A stretch of DNA of 64,000 nucleotides from Salvelinus alpinus. Taxonomy: Eukaryota > Chordata > Actinopteri > Salmoniformes > Salmonidae. The translations under genes and the position numbers were made by a program. The number at the start of each line of letters is the position of its first letter. The stretch's first letter is position 1. The stretch covers positions 63,122,890-63,186,889 of the forward strand of contig NC_092093.1 in assembly GCF_045679555.1 (NCBI RefSeq), read 5' to 3'. Under the pieces are notes generated by a model. It ran no database searches. It had not been told where the DNA came from and saw nothing but the letters and a program-made list of their open reading frames with translations. Positions 49,001 to 61,594 of the stretch are shown here, piece after piece.

Positions 49001-50460
49001 AGGGGCCTGGGCTTGGTAACACCTAGCAGGTCATTATAGGGGCCTGGGTTTGGTAACACCTAGCAGGTCATTATAGGGGCCTGGGCTTGGTAACACCTAG
49101 CAGGTCATTATAGGGGCCTGGGCTGGGCTTGGTAACACCTAGCAGGTCATTATAGGGGTCTGGGCTTGATAACACCTAGCAGGTCATTATAGGGACCTGG
49201 GCTGGGCTTGGTAACACCTAGCAGGTCATTATAGGGGGCTTGGCTTTGTAACACCTAGCAGGTCAAAATAGGGGCCTGGGCTGGGCTTGGTAACACCTAG
49301 CAGGTCATTATAGGGGGCTGGGCTTGGTAACACCTAGCAGGTCAAAATAGGGGCCTGGGCTGGGCTTGGTAACACCTAGCAGGTCATTATAGGGGCCTGG
49401 GCTGGGCTTGGTAACACCTAGCAGGTCATTATAGGGGCCTGGGCTTGGTAACACCTAGCAGGTCATTATAGGGGCCTGGGTTTGGTAACACCTAGCAGGT
49501 CATTATAGGGCCCTGGGTTTGGTAACACCTAGCAGGTCATTATAGGGGCCTGGGCTTGGTAACACCTAGCAGGTCATTATAGGGGCCTGGGCTGGGCTTG
49601 GTAACACCTAGCAGGTCATTATAGGGGCCTGGGCTTGGTAACACCTAGCAGGTCATTATAGGGACCTGGGCTGGGCTTGGTAACACCTAGCAGGTCATTA
49701 TAGGGGGCTGGGCTTTGTAACACCTAGCAGGTCAAAATAGGGGCCTGGGCTGGGCTTGGTAACACCTAGCAGGTCATTATAGGGGGCTGGGCTTGGTAAC
49801 ACCTAGCAGGTCAAAATAGGGGCCTGGGCTGGGCTTGGTAACACCTAGCAGGTCATTATAGGGGGCTGGGCTTGGTAACACCTAGCAGGTCAAAATAGGG
49901 GCCTGGGCTGGGCTTGGTGCCACCTAGCAGGTCATTATAGGGGGCTGGGCTTGGTAACACCTAGCAGGTCATTATAGGGGGCTGGGCTTGGTAACACCTA
50001 GCAGGTCATTATAGGGGGCTGGGCTTGGTGACACCTAGCAGGTCATTATAGGGGGCTGGGCTTGGTAACACCTAGCAGGTCATTATAGGGGGCTGGGCTT
50101 GGTAACACCTAGCAGGTCATTATAGGGGGCTGGGCTTGGTAACACCTAGCAGGTCATTATAGGGGGCTGGGCTTGGTAACACCTAGCAGGTCATTATAGG
50201 GGGCTGGGCTTGGTAACACCTAGCAGGTCAAAATAGGGGCCTGGGCTGGGCTTGGTAACACCTAGCAGGTCATTATAGGGGCCTGGGCTGGGTCTGGTAA
50301 CACCTAGCAGGTCCTTATAGGGGCCTGGGCTTGGTAACACCTAGCAGGTCAAAATAGGGGCCTGGGTTGGGCTTGGTAACACCTAGCAGGTCATTATAGG
50401 GGCCTGGGCTGGGCTTGGTAACACCTACCATGTCATTAATGCGGCCTTGGCCGGGCCTGG
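46025..50460. repeat. 37/42-bp minisatellite with higher-order structure, about 4.4 kb
   Basis: Two unit lengths alternate: GGTAACACCTAGCAGGTCAT plus TATAGGGGCCTGGGCTT (37 bp), and the same with an extra GGGCT (42 bp). The first units carry CTTAGCTGGTCC instead. Marker variants repeat at fixed distances: GCTTGGCTTTG at 46871, 47883 and 49238; GGTGCCACC around 47551, 48563 and 49918. So blocks of 1012 bp and then 1355 bp were duplicated. Confidence 0.97.
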
Positions 50461-50470
50461 TAACAGCTGC

Positions 50471-50615
50471 CAGGGTTGGAGTCAATTCCAGTCAATTCAG
50501 GAAGTACACTGAAATTCCAATTCTCCTCAGTACTTTTCAATGAAGAACATTTCAAAATGGAATTTGTTTACTTTCGGAATGAACTGGAATTGAAATAGAA
50601 TTCACCCTAACCCTG
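50471..50615. mobile_element. MITE with CAGGG...CCCTG ends, copy 2
   Basis: CAGGGTTGGAGTCAATTCCA to TTCACCCTAACCCTG, 145 bp, related to 12224-12412. It starts ten bases after the minisatellite ends. Confidence 0.7.
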
Positions 50616-50805
50616 ACACCTATACACTGGACTAGTACATGGTGTGGGTATTGGTAAGGTGTTTAGTATATGGTGCATATAATGAGATAATACTATAGTC
50701 AAATATACTACAGTATTACCAATGCTATCTGTAACAGAGTTTGCTAAGATTTCTCTAAACCTTACACCCTACAGTGTCTTCCATCTCCTTAATACACACC
50801 ACCAG

Positions 50806-50983
50806 CCATCCATTTTAGTCATTTGAAAGACACTCTTATCCAGAGCAACGTACCAAAGAAATTAGGGTTATGTGCCTTGCTTAAGGGCACATCAACATTT
50901 TATTTTCACCGAGTCGGCTCGGGATTCAAACCAGAAAACTTTTGGTTAATGGCCCAATGCTCTTAACCACTAGGCTACCTGCC
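50806..50983 (-). mobile_element. tRNA-derived SINE
   Basis: Minus strand: A box TAGCCTAGTGG (50977-50967) and B box GGTTTGAATCC (50932-50922, one change from GGTTCGANTCC), a complete internal pol III promoter. The body reads TGTGCCCTTAAGCAAGGCAC and the end CTCTGGATAAGAGTGTCT. A typical salmonid SINE. Confidence 0.85.
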
Positions 50984-52290
50984 AGACAGGTAGGCAAGCA
51001 GAACCAGAGCCAGGCCATAGTGGATTGGATGGTGATTCTGTCCTGGCCAGGCGCCAGCAGGACATGTGCAGGGGAGTATGGCATGGCCAGGGCCCTCCAG
51101 GCTGGCAGTATTGAGGAGCAGTGGAGGCATTCAGCTGGTAGTGAATGTGCCTTTGTCTAGGAGCGGCGTGCCAGGCTAGCTCTAATGAGGAAACTCTTTG
51201 TGACAGGCATCTCAACATGAAGTGGGCTGGTGGACTCATTAACCTGACTACCACAAATACAGCAGGCAGGCACAAGAGACGCCTATGATAGCACACTTAA
51301 GGCTGCTATGCTGTGCTGCTGTATCCCCCGCTTCCTCCCTCCTCTCTCCCGTTCCCTCGTTATCTCTCCCTCTCTCTCCCTCTCTCTGGTCTCCCAGGCT
51401 TAGGGGGATGTGCAGCAGGAGTGGATCAGACTGGCCTAGTTCAGGTGTCCCAAATACAGGGATGTGGATGGTGTTAACTATCTGTGGTGCAACCTGGTCC
51501 TGTTGGAACACAGGTTGATCTGATGTGGCAGGTGATCATACTTCACCTTGGCAGGTGTTGACATCATGCATCAACAATATCACTGTGACACTTGCAGTTA
51601 CTGAGTCTCACAAAAAAATGCTTATTTCTGTTTGATGTGTGTGTGTGCGTGTGTGTGTGTGCGTGTGTGTGTGCGTTTGTGTGAGTACATGCACATCTCT
51701 CTGAAGGCAGAGAAAGCTGACTGTCTTGCAACACACATTCCCATAACGTGACATGATAAACTGTCAGGAGCCAACTCTGCTCCGTCTCCATAGAGACAGT
51801 ATGAGGAATGAACTGTGGTTCGACTTTAGCTGTACTGTAGCGCAGTAGAGAAAGTCACATATAGCCACTGAAAAATTGATTAATCATAGAATGTAGGCCA
51901 GAAGTACACTGGAAAACAGGCAAGGACAGGTCAGGCTCCAGAATGTCATCTAACATTACCATGTACAATGCTATTTTATACTTGTTTTGATTAGTTATCT
52001 TTGCATTAATAACCCTCTTGGTTATTAACGCTACTGCATTATGGCTTATGGGCGTAGACTGTCCCGATATTGATTTGATGTTAATGTCATGTAGTGTTTA
52101 GATGTATGTTCTTTGAAGTTGCCCAAGCATTTGATCAGGTCGCTTTTATGGAGATTAACTCATTAGATATTCCCTTCACTATTTTTCACTGTGTTTCCTC
52201 CACATTCATTTTACCACCCCTCATTGTCCTCGGCCACAGGGTAACTTATTTTAATCTGGTTATGCTGTACAGGCTGCACTCGTTAAGCCC
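50984..52290. other. Unassigned unique sequence
   Basis: A GT tract lies at 51635-51685. The open frames of 60-110 codons have no recognisable features. Confidence 0.35.
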
Positions 52291-52299
52291 TGAACAGAT

Positions 52300-52490
52300 T
52301 CATACAGCGAGAGGGAGCGAGGGGGAGAAAACGAAGCTAACGATACAATGAGCACTAATAGTGTCAGAGAGGCTCATTGTCTAAAAAGGAATATTCATAG
52401 CAACATCAAGGAGTTGCGCTCCTGACACTGAAAAATTGCAGACGAGGTTTCATTAATTAAGTAGGCCGCTAATGTTTATTTAAATAAAAT
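52300..52490. other. Possible conserved non-coding element
   Basis: Non-repetitive sequence with clustered CATTGT/ATTGT (SOX-like), TCATTAATTAAG (homeobox-like) and AGGAATATTCAT motifs. The composition resembles developmental enhancers. Conservation cannot be tested here. Confidence 0.3.
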
Positions 52491-52834
52491 GTACTGTTGT
52501 ATTATTGATTTGCTGCTGCAAAAGTATCTGACACAATGCACATGGATTGCGAGCAGTGGCTCTCTGATGGTTCAGGCAGGCAGGAAGGCAGTGGGGTGTG
52601 TGTGTATGTATGTCGCACGGGTAGAGGGGAGTGGGGTCTAGGCACGGTAAAGGCCTGATTTGAGAGGGAGGGGCGGGGGCGGGGGATGCGAGTGCACCTC
52701 CTAGGCCCCAGGATGTGTGGCACCCAGTGTACATAGCTGGAGAGCAGAGCTGGGGATTGTGTGCTTGTGGAGGGACAGAGTTGTTTGCATTTAAACTGCA
52801 TATGACAGGTTTGGGATGTACAGAAATCACTGCT

Positions 52835-53945
52835 GCTGCTATTGTTGATTAAATCACTGCTGCTGCTACTGCTGATTAAATCACTGCTGCTGCTACTGCT
52901 GATTAAATCACTGCTGTTGCTACTGTTGTTTAAATCAATGCTGCTGCTACTGTTTATTAAATCACTGCTGCTGCTACTGCTGATTAAATTACTGCTGCTG
53001 TTGATTAAATCACTGCTGCTGCTACTGTTGATTAAGTCACTGCTGCTGCGTCTGCTGATAAAATCACTGCTGCTGCTACTGTTGATTAAATCACTGCTAC
53101 AATTGATTAAATCACTGCTGCTGCTACTGCTGATTAAATCACTGCTGCTGCTACTGTTGATTAAATCACTGCTGCTGCTACTGCTGATTAAATCACTGCT
53201 GCTGTTGATTAAATCACTGCTACTGCTGATTAAATCACTGCTGCTGCTACTGCTGATTAAATCACTGCTACTGCTACTGCTGATTAAATCACTGCTGCTG
53301 CTACTGCTGATTAAATCACTGCTGCTGTTGATTAAATCACTGCTGCTGCTACTGCAGATTAAATCACTGCTGCTGCTACTGTTGATTAAATCACTACTGC
53401 TGCTACTGTTTATTAAATCACTGCTGCTGCTGATTAAATCACTGCTGCTGTTGATTAAATCACTGCTGCTGCTATTGTTGATTAAGTCACTGCTGCTGCG
53501 TCTGCTGATAAAATCACTGCTGCTGCTACTGTTGATTAAATCACTGCTACAATTGATTAAATCACTGCTGCTGCTACTGCTGATTAAATCACTGCTACTG
53601 CTACTGCTGATTAAATCACTGCTGCTGCTACTGCTGATTAAATCACTGCTGCTGTTGATTAAATCACTGCTGCTGCTACTGTTGATTAAATCACTGTTGC
53701 TGCTACTGTTTATTAAATCACTGCTGCTGCTACTGTTTATTAAATCACTGCTGCTGCTACTGTTTATTAAATCACTGCTGCTGCTACTGTTGATTAAATC
53801 ACTGCTGCTGCTACTGTTTATTAAATCACTGCTGGTGCTACTGTTTATTAAATCACTGCTGCTGCTACTGTTGATTAAATCACTGCTACTGTTGATTAAA
53901 TCACTGCTGCTGCTACTGTTTATTAAACCACTGCTGCTGCTACCA
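52835..53945. repeat. 27/21-bp CTG-rich minisatellite
   Basis: Units of ATTAAATCACTGCTGCTG plus GCTACTGCTG-type ends, 27 or 21 bp, about 45 copies. Because all unit lengths are multiples of three, both strands stay open: 392 codons on plus (52842-54020) and 515 on minus (54049-52502, SSSSSDLIN repeats). A 450-bp block is duplicated (AAGTCACTGCTGCTGCGTC near 53034 and 53484). There is no start context, domain or splice evidence for a protein. Confidence 0.93.
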
Positions 53946-54188
53946 CAGATGTATTTACTGAAGGCCTTAGTAGTGAAATATAGCAATGTGCTGTTTATTG
54001 GTAGTGAAGGAAATTGCTGACATCGTTTACATTCACTCGTTATCTCCAATTGTTTATTATCTTGTAGCTACATTGTCTCCATTTCATTTTCAAATCATCC
54101 TCCCTGTTTTTCTTTCTTACCTGGTACCTGTTCAGATCTTTAAAGACATTTTGTAACATGACATCTATTATTACTCTCAATTTCTATT

Positions 54189-54640
54189 CTAAATATGAGA
54201 AGAGGGTGTGATAGATTCTATTGAATGTGTTTCTAAATATGAGAAGAGGGTGTGATAGATTCTATTGAATGTGTTTCTAAATATGAGAAGAGGGTGTGAT
54301 ATATTCTATTGAATGTGTTTCTAAATATGAGAAGAGGGTGTGATATATTCTATTGAATGTGTTTCTAAATATGAGAAGAGGGTGTGATAGATTCTATTGA
54401 ATGTGTTTCTAAATATGAGAAGAGGGTGTGATATATTCTATTGAATGTGTTTCTAAATATGAGAAGAGGGTGTGATATATTCTATTGAATGTGTTTCTAA
54501 ATATGAGAAGAGGGTGTGATATATTCTATTGAATGTGTTTCTAAATATGAGAAGAGGGTGTGATATATTCTATTGAATGTGTTTCTAAATATGAGAAGAG
54601 GGTGTGATAGATTCTATTGAATGTGTTTCTAAATATCAGA
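54189..54640. repeat. 44-bp minisatellite, about 10 copies
   Basis: The unit starts CTAAATATGAGAAGAGGGTG and units vary mainly at ATAGATTC versus ATATATTC. Confidence 0.96.
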
Positions 54641-55160
54641 AGGCATTTGACATTATGCACGGTGCAACTTTATTGCCAGGATTTAGAATGCATTCTCTGC
54701 AAATCAGGAGTAAAAATATCTATGTGTTTTTACTATACTGTAAAGCGGTTTAGTGACATTTTTATCCCATTGTTTCCAAGGGCAGATCAATGATACGAGA
54801 GCAGTCTAGCCATACATCCCTGAATGCCAGAGGGCCCTGCTTTGTGTGTGTGTGTTTGTGTGTGTGTGTTTCTGTACGCTTGTGTATGCAGTACAATACT
54901 ATAGCAGGGTTAATATGCAGCAACTTGTCCACAGAACAACTAGATGAATTGGTTTTCTAGACATGTACACACGACACACCATGGGCTACAGAGAAGATCC
55001 AATAAAAGTGAAGGATAGCCTTGTTGGGATGCTCGCTCTTTCTAATTTCCTGTAATAGACTTCTTTGCTTTACAACGACATATAGGTTGAACCACTATGG
55101 TTCAGCACTCTGATAGTACCTTTGCCCATCGCTCCTGTCTGTCGCATAGTGCTGGAGCAT
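54641..55160. other. Unassigned unique sequence
   Basis: A GT tract lies near 54845-54870; nothing else recognised. Confidence 0.35.
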
Positions 55161-55162
55161 AA

Positions 55163-55242
55163 GTCACACACACACACACACGCACACGCACACGCACACG
55201 CAAACGCACACGCGCACGCACACGCACACGCACACACACACT
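55163..55242. repeat. (CA)n / (CACACG)n microsatellite
   Basis: CA units with CG at hexamer spacing. Confidence 0.95.
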
Positions 55243-55265
55243 GCTAGTTTGAGTATCCAAGCTGT

Positions 55266-55396
55266 CAAGGTGAAAAATCTGTCGAAGCGTCCTTGAGCAA
55301 GGTACGTAACAATAATTTGCTCCAGGGGTGCCGTACTACTATGGCTGACCCTGTAAAACAACACATTCCACTGCACCTATCTGGTGTATGTGACTC
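55266..55396 (+). repeat. SINE-like fragment
   Basis: AAGGTGAAAAATCTGTCGAA and CCTTGAGCAAGGTACGTAAC match the body of salmonid tRNA-derived SINEs. The promoter half is missing. Confidence 0.6.
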
Positions 55397-55977
55397 TCAA
55401 ACACATGACCATGGCATAACTCAGGCTGATACTAATAAAAACCAGTATCACAAGTACTACTGCCCTCCACATCTCCTACATGGTTTATCTGAGCCTCAAA
55501 AACAACCTTTAATTTTTATGAAACTATGGGGATGAGATTCTGTGAGACGTAGTTCATAGGGATTTAGAAAAATGAAGTTGAGTCAGTGTTTCCCCTACAT
55601 GTATTTAGCATCCCCCCCACGCTAACTCTTCCAGTGTAATGGCAGGCAGACAAGCAGGAAGACAGACAGGCAAACTGTTAGACAGGCTGTTAGACAGGTG
55701 GGCAGGCAGGGTCCTGTGGAAAGACAACCTGCCATCTGTGCAGGTATTCTGCTCCACCCCTGAGCACTCTCTCTCTCTCTGCAGAAGTGTGTGTGTATTT
55801 CTCTCAGTCAAAGCTGTCATCGAGACAGTCCTGCTCCCCTAGTCTTACTCCTACAAACACATACACACACCTGTTGAACACCTTATCTGTCCATCATAAA
55901 GCTACCCAAGGCCTTGGTATGCACAACCTGTCCCACTGCCAAAGGATACGCCAGAGTGTGTGTGTGTGTCCCTTTGT

Positions 55978-56215
55978 GAGAGTGTGTGATTCTGGAGAAA
56001 GAGAGTAAGAGAAAGACAGGGAGGTAGTGTGGTGGCATGGGGGGGGCAGTGGATGACGTTGTGAGAGTGTGTGATTATGAAGAAATAGAGAGAGAGAAAG
56101 ACAGAGAGGCAGAGGGAGAGAGAGAAAGACAGAGAGGCAGAAGGAGAGAGAGAAAGACACAGAGGTAGAAGGAGAGAGAGAAAGACACAGAGGTAGTGTG
56201 GTGGCGTTAGGCGGG
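55978..56215. repeat. GA-rich minisatellite
   Basis: GAGAGAGAAAGACAGAGAGG-type units, plus a longer GGTAGTGTGGTGGC...GTGGATGAC segment present on both sides (56022-56060 and 56192-56230). Confidence 0.85.
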
Positions 56216-56340
56216 CAGTGGATGACTTTGTGAGCCAACAAGCAGAGGTCACACTCACTGGGCACAGACCCAGGCTGTATTACCCACTGGAGAGTAGACA
56301 GCCTGCCCTGCTGTGATGCTGCTGTTGCCCACATACACTA

Positions 56341-56557
<217 letters not shown>

Positions 56558-56952
56558 CTAAGGAGCCATCAGTAGCCGGCCTCAACTTAGTCACTGTCAC
56601 TCGCCAACTACCACCCGGTTACTCTACCATGCACCTTAGAGGCTACTGCCCTATGTATATAAACATGAAACACTGGTCACTTTAATAATGAAACACTGAT
56701 CACTTTAATAATGTTTACATACTGTTTTTACAAATTTCATATGTATACTGTATACTGTGTTCTAGTAAAGGCCATCCTATTCAAATATTGCTGTATACAT
56801 ACTATTCTATCCTATATATTCTACAGATATACAAAATGTTCTATCCACATACTCTCCATAATGTCTATACCTCCCATCACACATATAAGTACAATAATGG
56901 AATGAAGAAATATATAATATTAGGACGGAGTCCGGAGTATAAATACAGTACA

Positions 56953-57984
56953 TACAGTACCAGTCAAAGTTTGAACACACCTACCCATTCAAGGGTTTTT
57001 CTTTATTTTTGACTATTTTCTACTTTGTGGAATACTAGTGAAGAAATCCAAACTATAAAATAACTGGAATGACTGGAATCATCTAGTGACCAATTTTTTT
57101 TTCAACAAATCAAAATATGTTTTAATTTCTTCAAAGTAGCCACCCATTGCCTTGATGACAGCTTTGCACATGCTTGGCAGTCTCTCAACCAGCTTCATGA
57201 GGTAGTCACCTGGAATACTTTTTCAATAGTCCCTCTGGCATTCAGGGATGTATGGCTGCTTTTCCTTCCTTCCTTCCTTCCCAGACCATGTCAATTGGGT
57301 TGAGGTCGGGTGATTGTGGAGGCCAGGTCATCTGATGCAGCACTCCATCACTCTCCTTCTTGGTCAAATAGCCTTTACACAGACAGGAGGTGTGTTTTGG
57401 GTCATTGTCCTGTTGAAAAACAAATTATAGTCCCACTATGCGCAAACCAGATGGGATGGAGTATCGCTTCAGAATGCTGTGGTAGCCATTCTGGTTGTGT
57501 GCCTTGAATTCAAAATAAATCACAGACAGTGTCACCAGCAAAGCACCCCCACATCTCCTCCACCATGCTTCACGGTGGGACCCACACATGCAGAGATCAT
57601 CCATTTACCTACTCTGCGTCTCACAAAAACATGGCGGTTGTAACCAAAAATATCAGACTCATCAGACCAAAGGACAGATTTCCACCGGTCTAATGTCAAT
57701 TGCCTTTGTTTATTGGTCAAGAATGTTGGAAAAGCATTCCAGGTGAAGCTGGTTGAGAGAATCCCAAGAGTGTGCAAAGCTGTCACCAAGGCAAAGGGTG
57801 GCTACTTTGAAGAATATATAAAATATATTTTGATTTGTTTAACTTTTTTGGGGTTACTAGATGATTCCATATGTGTTATTTTATAGTTTTGATGTCTTCA
57901 CTATTATTCTACAATGTAGAAAATAGTAAAATAAAGAAAAACCCTTGAATGACAAGATGGTCCAAACTTTTGACTGGTATTGTA
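56953..57984 (-). mobile_element. Tc1-like element (type C, copy 2), internally deleted
   Basis: The ends TACAGTACCAGTCAAAGTTT and AAACTTTTGACTGGTATTGT match copy 1 at 7580-9752. Part of the transposase region remains on the minus strand (57789-57532 and pieces to 57130), but several hundred bases around the DNA-binding domain are gone. A (CTTC)n tract lies at 57256-57281. Confidence 0.86.
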
Positions 57985-58116
57985 TATACAGTATACACTG
58001 GATTTATACTTTGGACTCCGACATTCTTGTACTTTTAGATTGGTGTGTATTGTTGTGTATTGTTAGATATTACTGCACTGTTGGAGCTAGGAATACAAGG
58101 ACTTCTCTAAACCCAC

Positions 58117-58465
58117 AATAACATCTGCTAAATATGTGTATGTGACCAATAACATCTGCTAAATATGTGTATGAGACAAATAACATCTGCTAAATATGTG
58201 TATGAGACCAATAACATCTGCTAAAAAGGTGTATGTGACCAATAACATCTGCTAAATATGTGTATGTGACCAATAACATCTGCTAAATATGTGTATGTGA
58301 CCAATAACATCTGCTAAATATGTGGATGTGACCAATAACATCTGCTAAATATGTGTATGTGACCAATAACATCTGCTAAATATGTGTATGTGACCAATAA
58401 CATCTGCTAAATATGTGTATGAGACCAATAACATCTGCTAAATATGTGTATGAGACCAATAACAT
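58117..58465. repeat. 31-bp minisatellite, about 11 copies
   Basis: The unit starts AATAACATCTGCTAAATATG and varies at GTGACC, GAGACC or GAGACA. Confidence 0.96.
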
Positions 58466-58951
58466 TGGATATTGTTGCCATACTAACCCTCTTTCCTGAA
58501 TCCAGCTACTTAGATTCAGGGTGGAATCTAAACGTGTTGGCTAGTAATAAAAATATGTATTGTATGTGTATGTGTGGTTGTTTTTCGGAAAATAACAATT
58601 GGTTCCCATTTTGAATTTGTCTGTTCTTCCCCTCAAATCATTACAATAATGTTAGTTTTTTATATTTATGTCACAGTAGTGTATAGCTGTAAAATAATCT
58701 TCTTTGACAGTGTGCATCATATATTTAGTCATACAGATATGTCACTCGGGTCACATGCCTCTTTCATATGGTAGAATTATAAATAATGTTCAAATAGCTT
58801 AAATATATAAAAAAAAATATTTGTGTATCTATTGTATGGTAGAACCATATGTCATGTTCAAATAGCTCAAATCTAAGAACATGAATTAAATTGTAATGTG
58901 ATGGGAAGTCTTCAGCATTGTCTTGTCCTTTTCTCTATCTTCCTTATAAAG
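58466..58951. other. Unassigned AT-rich sequence
   Basis: Nothing recognised. Confidence 0.35.
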
Positions 58952-59018
58952 CCAGAGAATACTCTTCCGACGCGTAGAGATGATTTTGCAGCAAGTCATT
59001 CCTCATCCCAGGAGCACG
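58952..59018 (+). other. Candidate 67-nt exon of an unidentified gene
   Basis: A pyrimidine-rich tract ends in TTCCTTATAAAG and is followed by 67 nt with two open frames, one reading PENTLPTRRDDFAASHSSSQ. It then meets a strong donor GTAAGACT at 59019. I do not recognise the peptide. It may be chance. Confidence 0.25.
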
Positions 59019-59111
59019 GTAAGACTTGACCCACTTTACAGCATCACGGGCTCACCGTACGTTGTCTCACAGTAAACCATGTTACCATGGTGCAGTCACA
59101 TAGAACAGAAG

Positions 59112-60440
59112 CACATTGATACAGGACATACTGCTACATTGATATAGAACATACTGTTATATTGATATAGGACATACTGTTACATTGATAAAGGACACAT
59201 TGTTACATTGCTATAGGACACATTGTTACATTGATATAGGACATACTGTTACATTGATATAGGACATACTATTACATTGATATAGGACATACTGTTACAT
59301 TGATATAGGACATACTATTACATTGATATAGAACATACTATTACATTGATATAGGACATACTGTTACATTGATATAGGACACATTGTTACATTGATATAG
59401 GACACATTGTTACATTGATATAGGACACATTGTTACATTGATATAGGACATACTGTTACATTGATATAGGACATACTGTTACATTGATATAGGACACATT
59501 GTTACGTTGATATAGGACATACTATTACATTGATATAGGACATACTATTACATTGATATAGGACACATTGTTACATTGATATAGGACACACTGTTACATT
59601 GATATAGGACATACTGTTACATTGATATAGGACACATTGTTACGTTGATATAGGACATACTATTACATTGATATAGGACATACTATTACATTGATATAGG
59701 ACATACTGTTACATTGATATAGGACACATTGTTACATTGATATAGGACATACTATTACATTGATATAGGACATACTGCTACATTGATATAGGACATACTG
59801 TTACATTGATATAGGACACATTGTTACATTGATATAGGACATACTATTACATTGATATAGGACATACTGTTACATTGATATAGGACACATTGTTACATTG
59901 ATATAGGACATACTATTACATTGATATAGGACACATTGTTACATTGATATAGGACATACTATTACATTGATATAGGACATACTGTTACATTGATATAGGA
60001 CATACTATTACATTGATATAGGACACATTGTTACATTGATATAGGACATACTGCTACATTGATATAGGACATACTATTACATTGATATAGGACATACTGT
60101 TACATTGATATAGGACATACTATTACATTGATATAGGACACATTGTTACATTGATATAGGACATACTATTACATTGATATAGGACACATTGTTACATTGA
60201 TATAGGACACACTGCTACATTGATATAGGACATACTATTACATTGATATAGGACATACTGTTACATTGATATAGGACATACTATTACATTGATATAGGAC
60301 ATACTGTTACATTGATATAGGACATACTATTACATTGATATAGGACACATTGTTACATTGATATAGGACACACTGCTACATTGATATAGGACATACTGTT
60401 ATATTGATATAGGACACACTATTACATTGATATAAGACAT
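59112..60440. repeat. 23-bp minisatellite, about 57 copies
   Basis: The unit is GTTACATTGATATAGGACAT plus ACT. The variable positions are ACATACT versus ACACATT, and GTT, ATT or GCT. Confidence 0.97.
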
Positions 60441-61100
60441 ATTTATATGCTTACAACCAAGAATGACAATGATGTGGCATTCACACAATCAGGAATTATA
60501 TTTTAAATTATATGATTTTTATTCACATAATATTTCACATCGTCTGTCTCTGAAAAGTATTTAGATTTATAGTGCATTATAATATCACTGAAATCCTACA
60601 TAGTGCATATGATTGGGTTTATACAGAAGAGTAAATACCGTACCAGGCAGACATATCTTCCGTATTTCCTGATGTATCACATGCTGATCACCGCTAGTTA
60701 TTTGCCTCCCGCTCTGAAGCAGAGGGGGTCACCAGATCTGACAGGAACACTTTATGATGTTACCCCTGGCAAGGACTCCTGCAGCACACACCACTGGCTC
60801 CATGGCCTCACCAGGAATCCCAAATACATTCAGGATAGGGGAAAAGATGGAGAGAGGGGGGAAGGGATGGAAAGAGGGATGAGAGAGAGGGGGATGGAGA
60901 GAGGGGGGGGTGGAACAGCTGCTGGCTTTCTTTTTCCTGTCATTATCCTCGGTCTCTGTCTCACTCAGACCCGTCTGATGAAAGTCAAATAGTACACAAG
61001 CCCTGATTATGTGACGAATGGAACTCACCTACTTAACTCAGTTAATCCTGAGTCTGGGGTTAGATTTCATTTAATTTCTCTCTCTGGTTGCTCCGTCCTC
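60441..61100. other. Unassigned sequence
   Basis: The 129-codon plus frame at 60603-60992 runs into a GGGA-rich tract and has no recognisable domain. I do not call it a gene. Confidence 0.35.
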
Positions 61101-61102
61101 TC

Positions 61103-61240
61103 AGGGTGTGTGTGTGTGTGTGGGGGGGGGGGTCTTATGGTGGGATGGGAGGCTGTATGCTGCTGTGTGGGGGGGGGGGGGGGGGGGTCTCATGGTGGGA
61201 CGGGAGGCTGTATGCTGCTGTGTGGGGGGGGGGGGGGGGA
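61103..61240. repeat. Poly-G tandem repeat
   Basis: Three G runs of 11 or more, separated by two near-identical copies of a (T/C)ATGGTGGGA...GCTGCTGTGTG segment, so about 62 bp with its G run was duplicated. Confidence 0.92.
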
Positions 61241-61570
61241 GACAGTATGATGAAGAGGATGGGGGAAGGGATGACATACATACAAAACACAGAGAGATGG
61301 AGAGAAAAAAAATGCCGGAACAGCAAATTCAAAAAGTCCAAACAAGGCATCGAGATCGTATTCCTTCAGTGACAGAAATTGTGATGTCAGTGTAACAGAA
61401 ATATTCATCTGAATGGACAAAGCGTTGATAATAAGATGAAGATCACTTTAAATTGGACGATTACACACAAGGTCCAACTGAAATGTTACTTCCACTGTTA
61501 ACACAAAGACCTGGTTGTGTGTCTTTTGGAGAGGTGCCGGGGGGCTGCCACACTGGGTGCCTCGGGAGCT

Positions 61571-61594
61571 GTTGTTTGGGGGGGGGGGGGGGGG
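61571..61594. repeat. Poly-G tract
   Basis: About 20 consecutive G. Confidence 0.95.

Noticed and set aside
52502-54049. A 515-residue SSSSSDLIN-repeat protein
   Set aside because: The frame is open only because the repeat unit is a multiple of three, and the opposite strand is open too. No domain, signal or splice evidence.
60603-60992. A 129-codon plus-strand gene
   Set aside because: It runs into a GGGA-rich low-complexity tail, shows no recognisable domain, and has no splice or promoter context.
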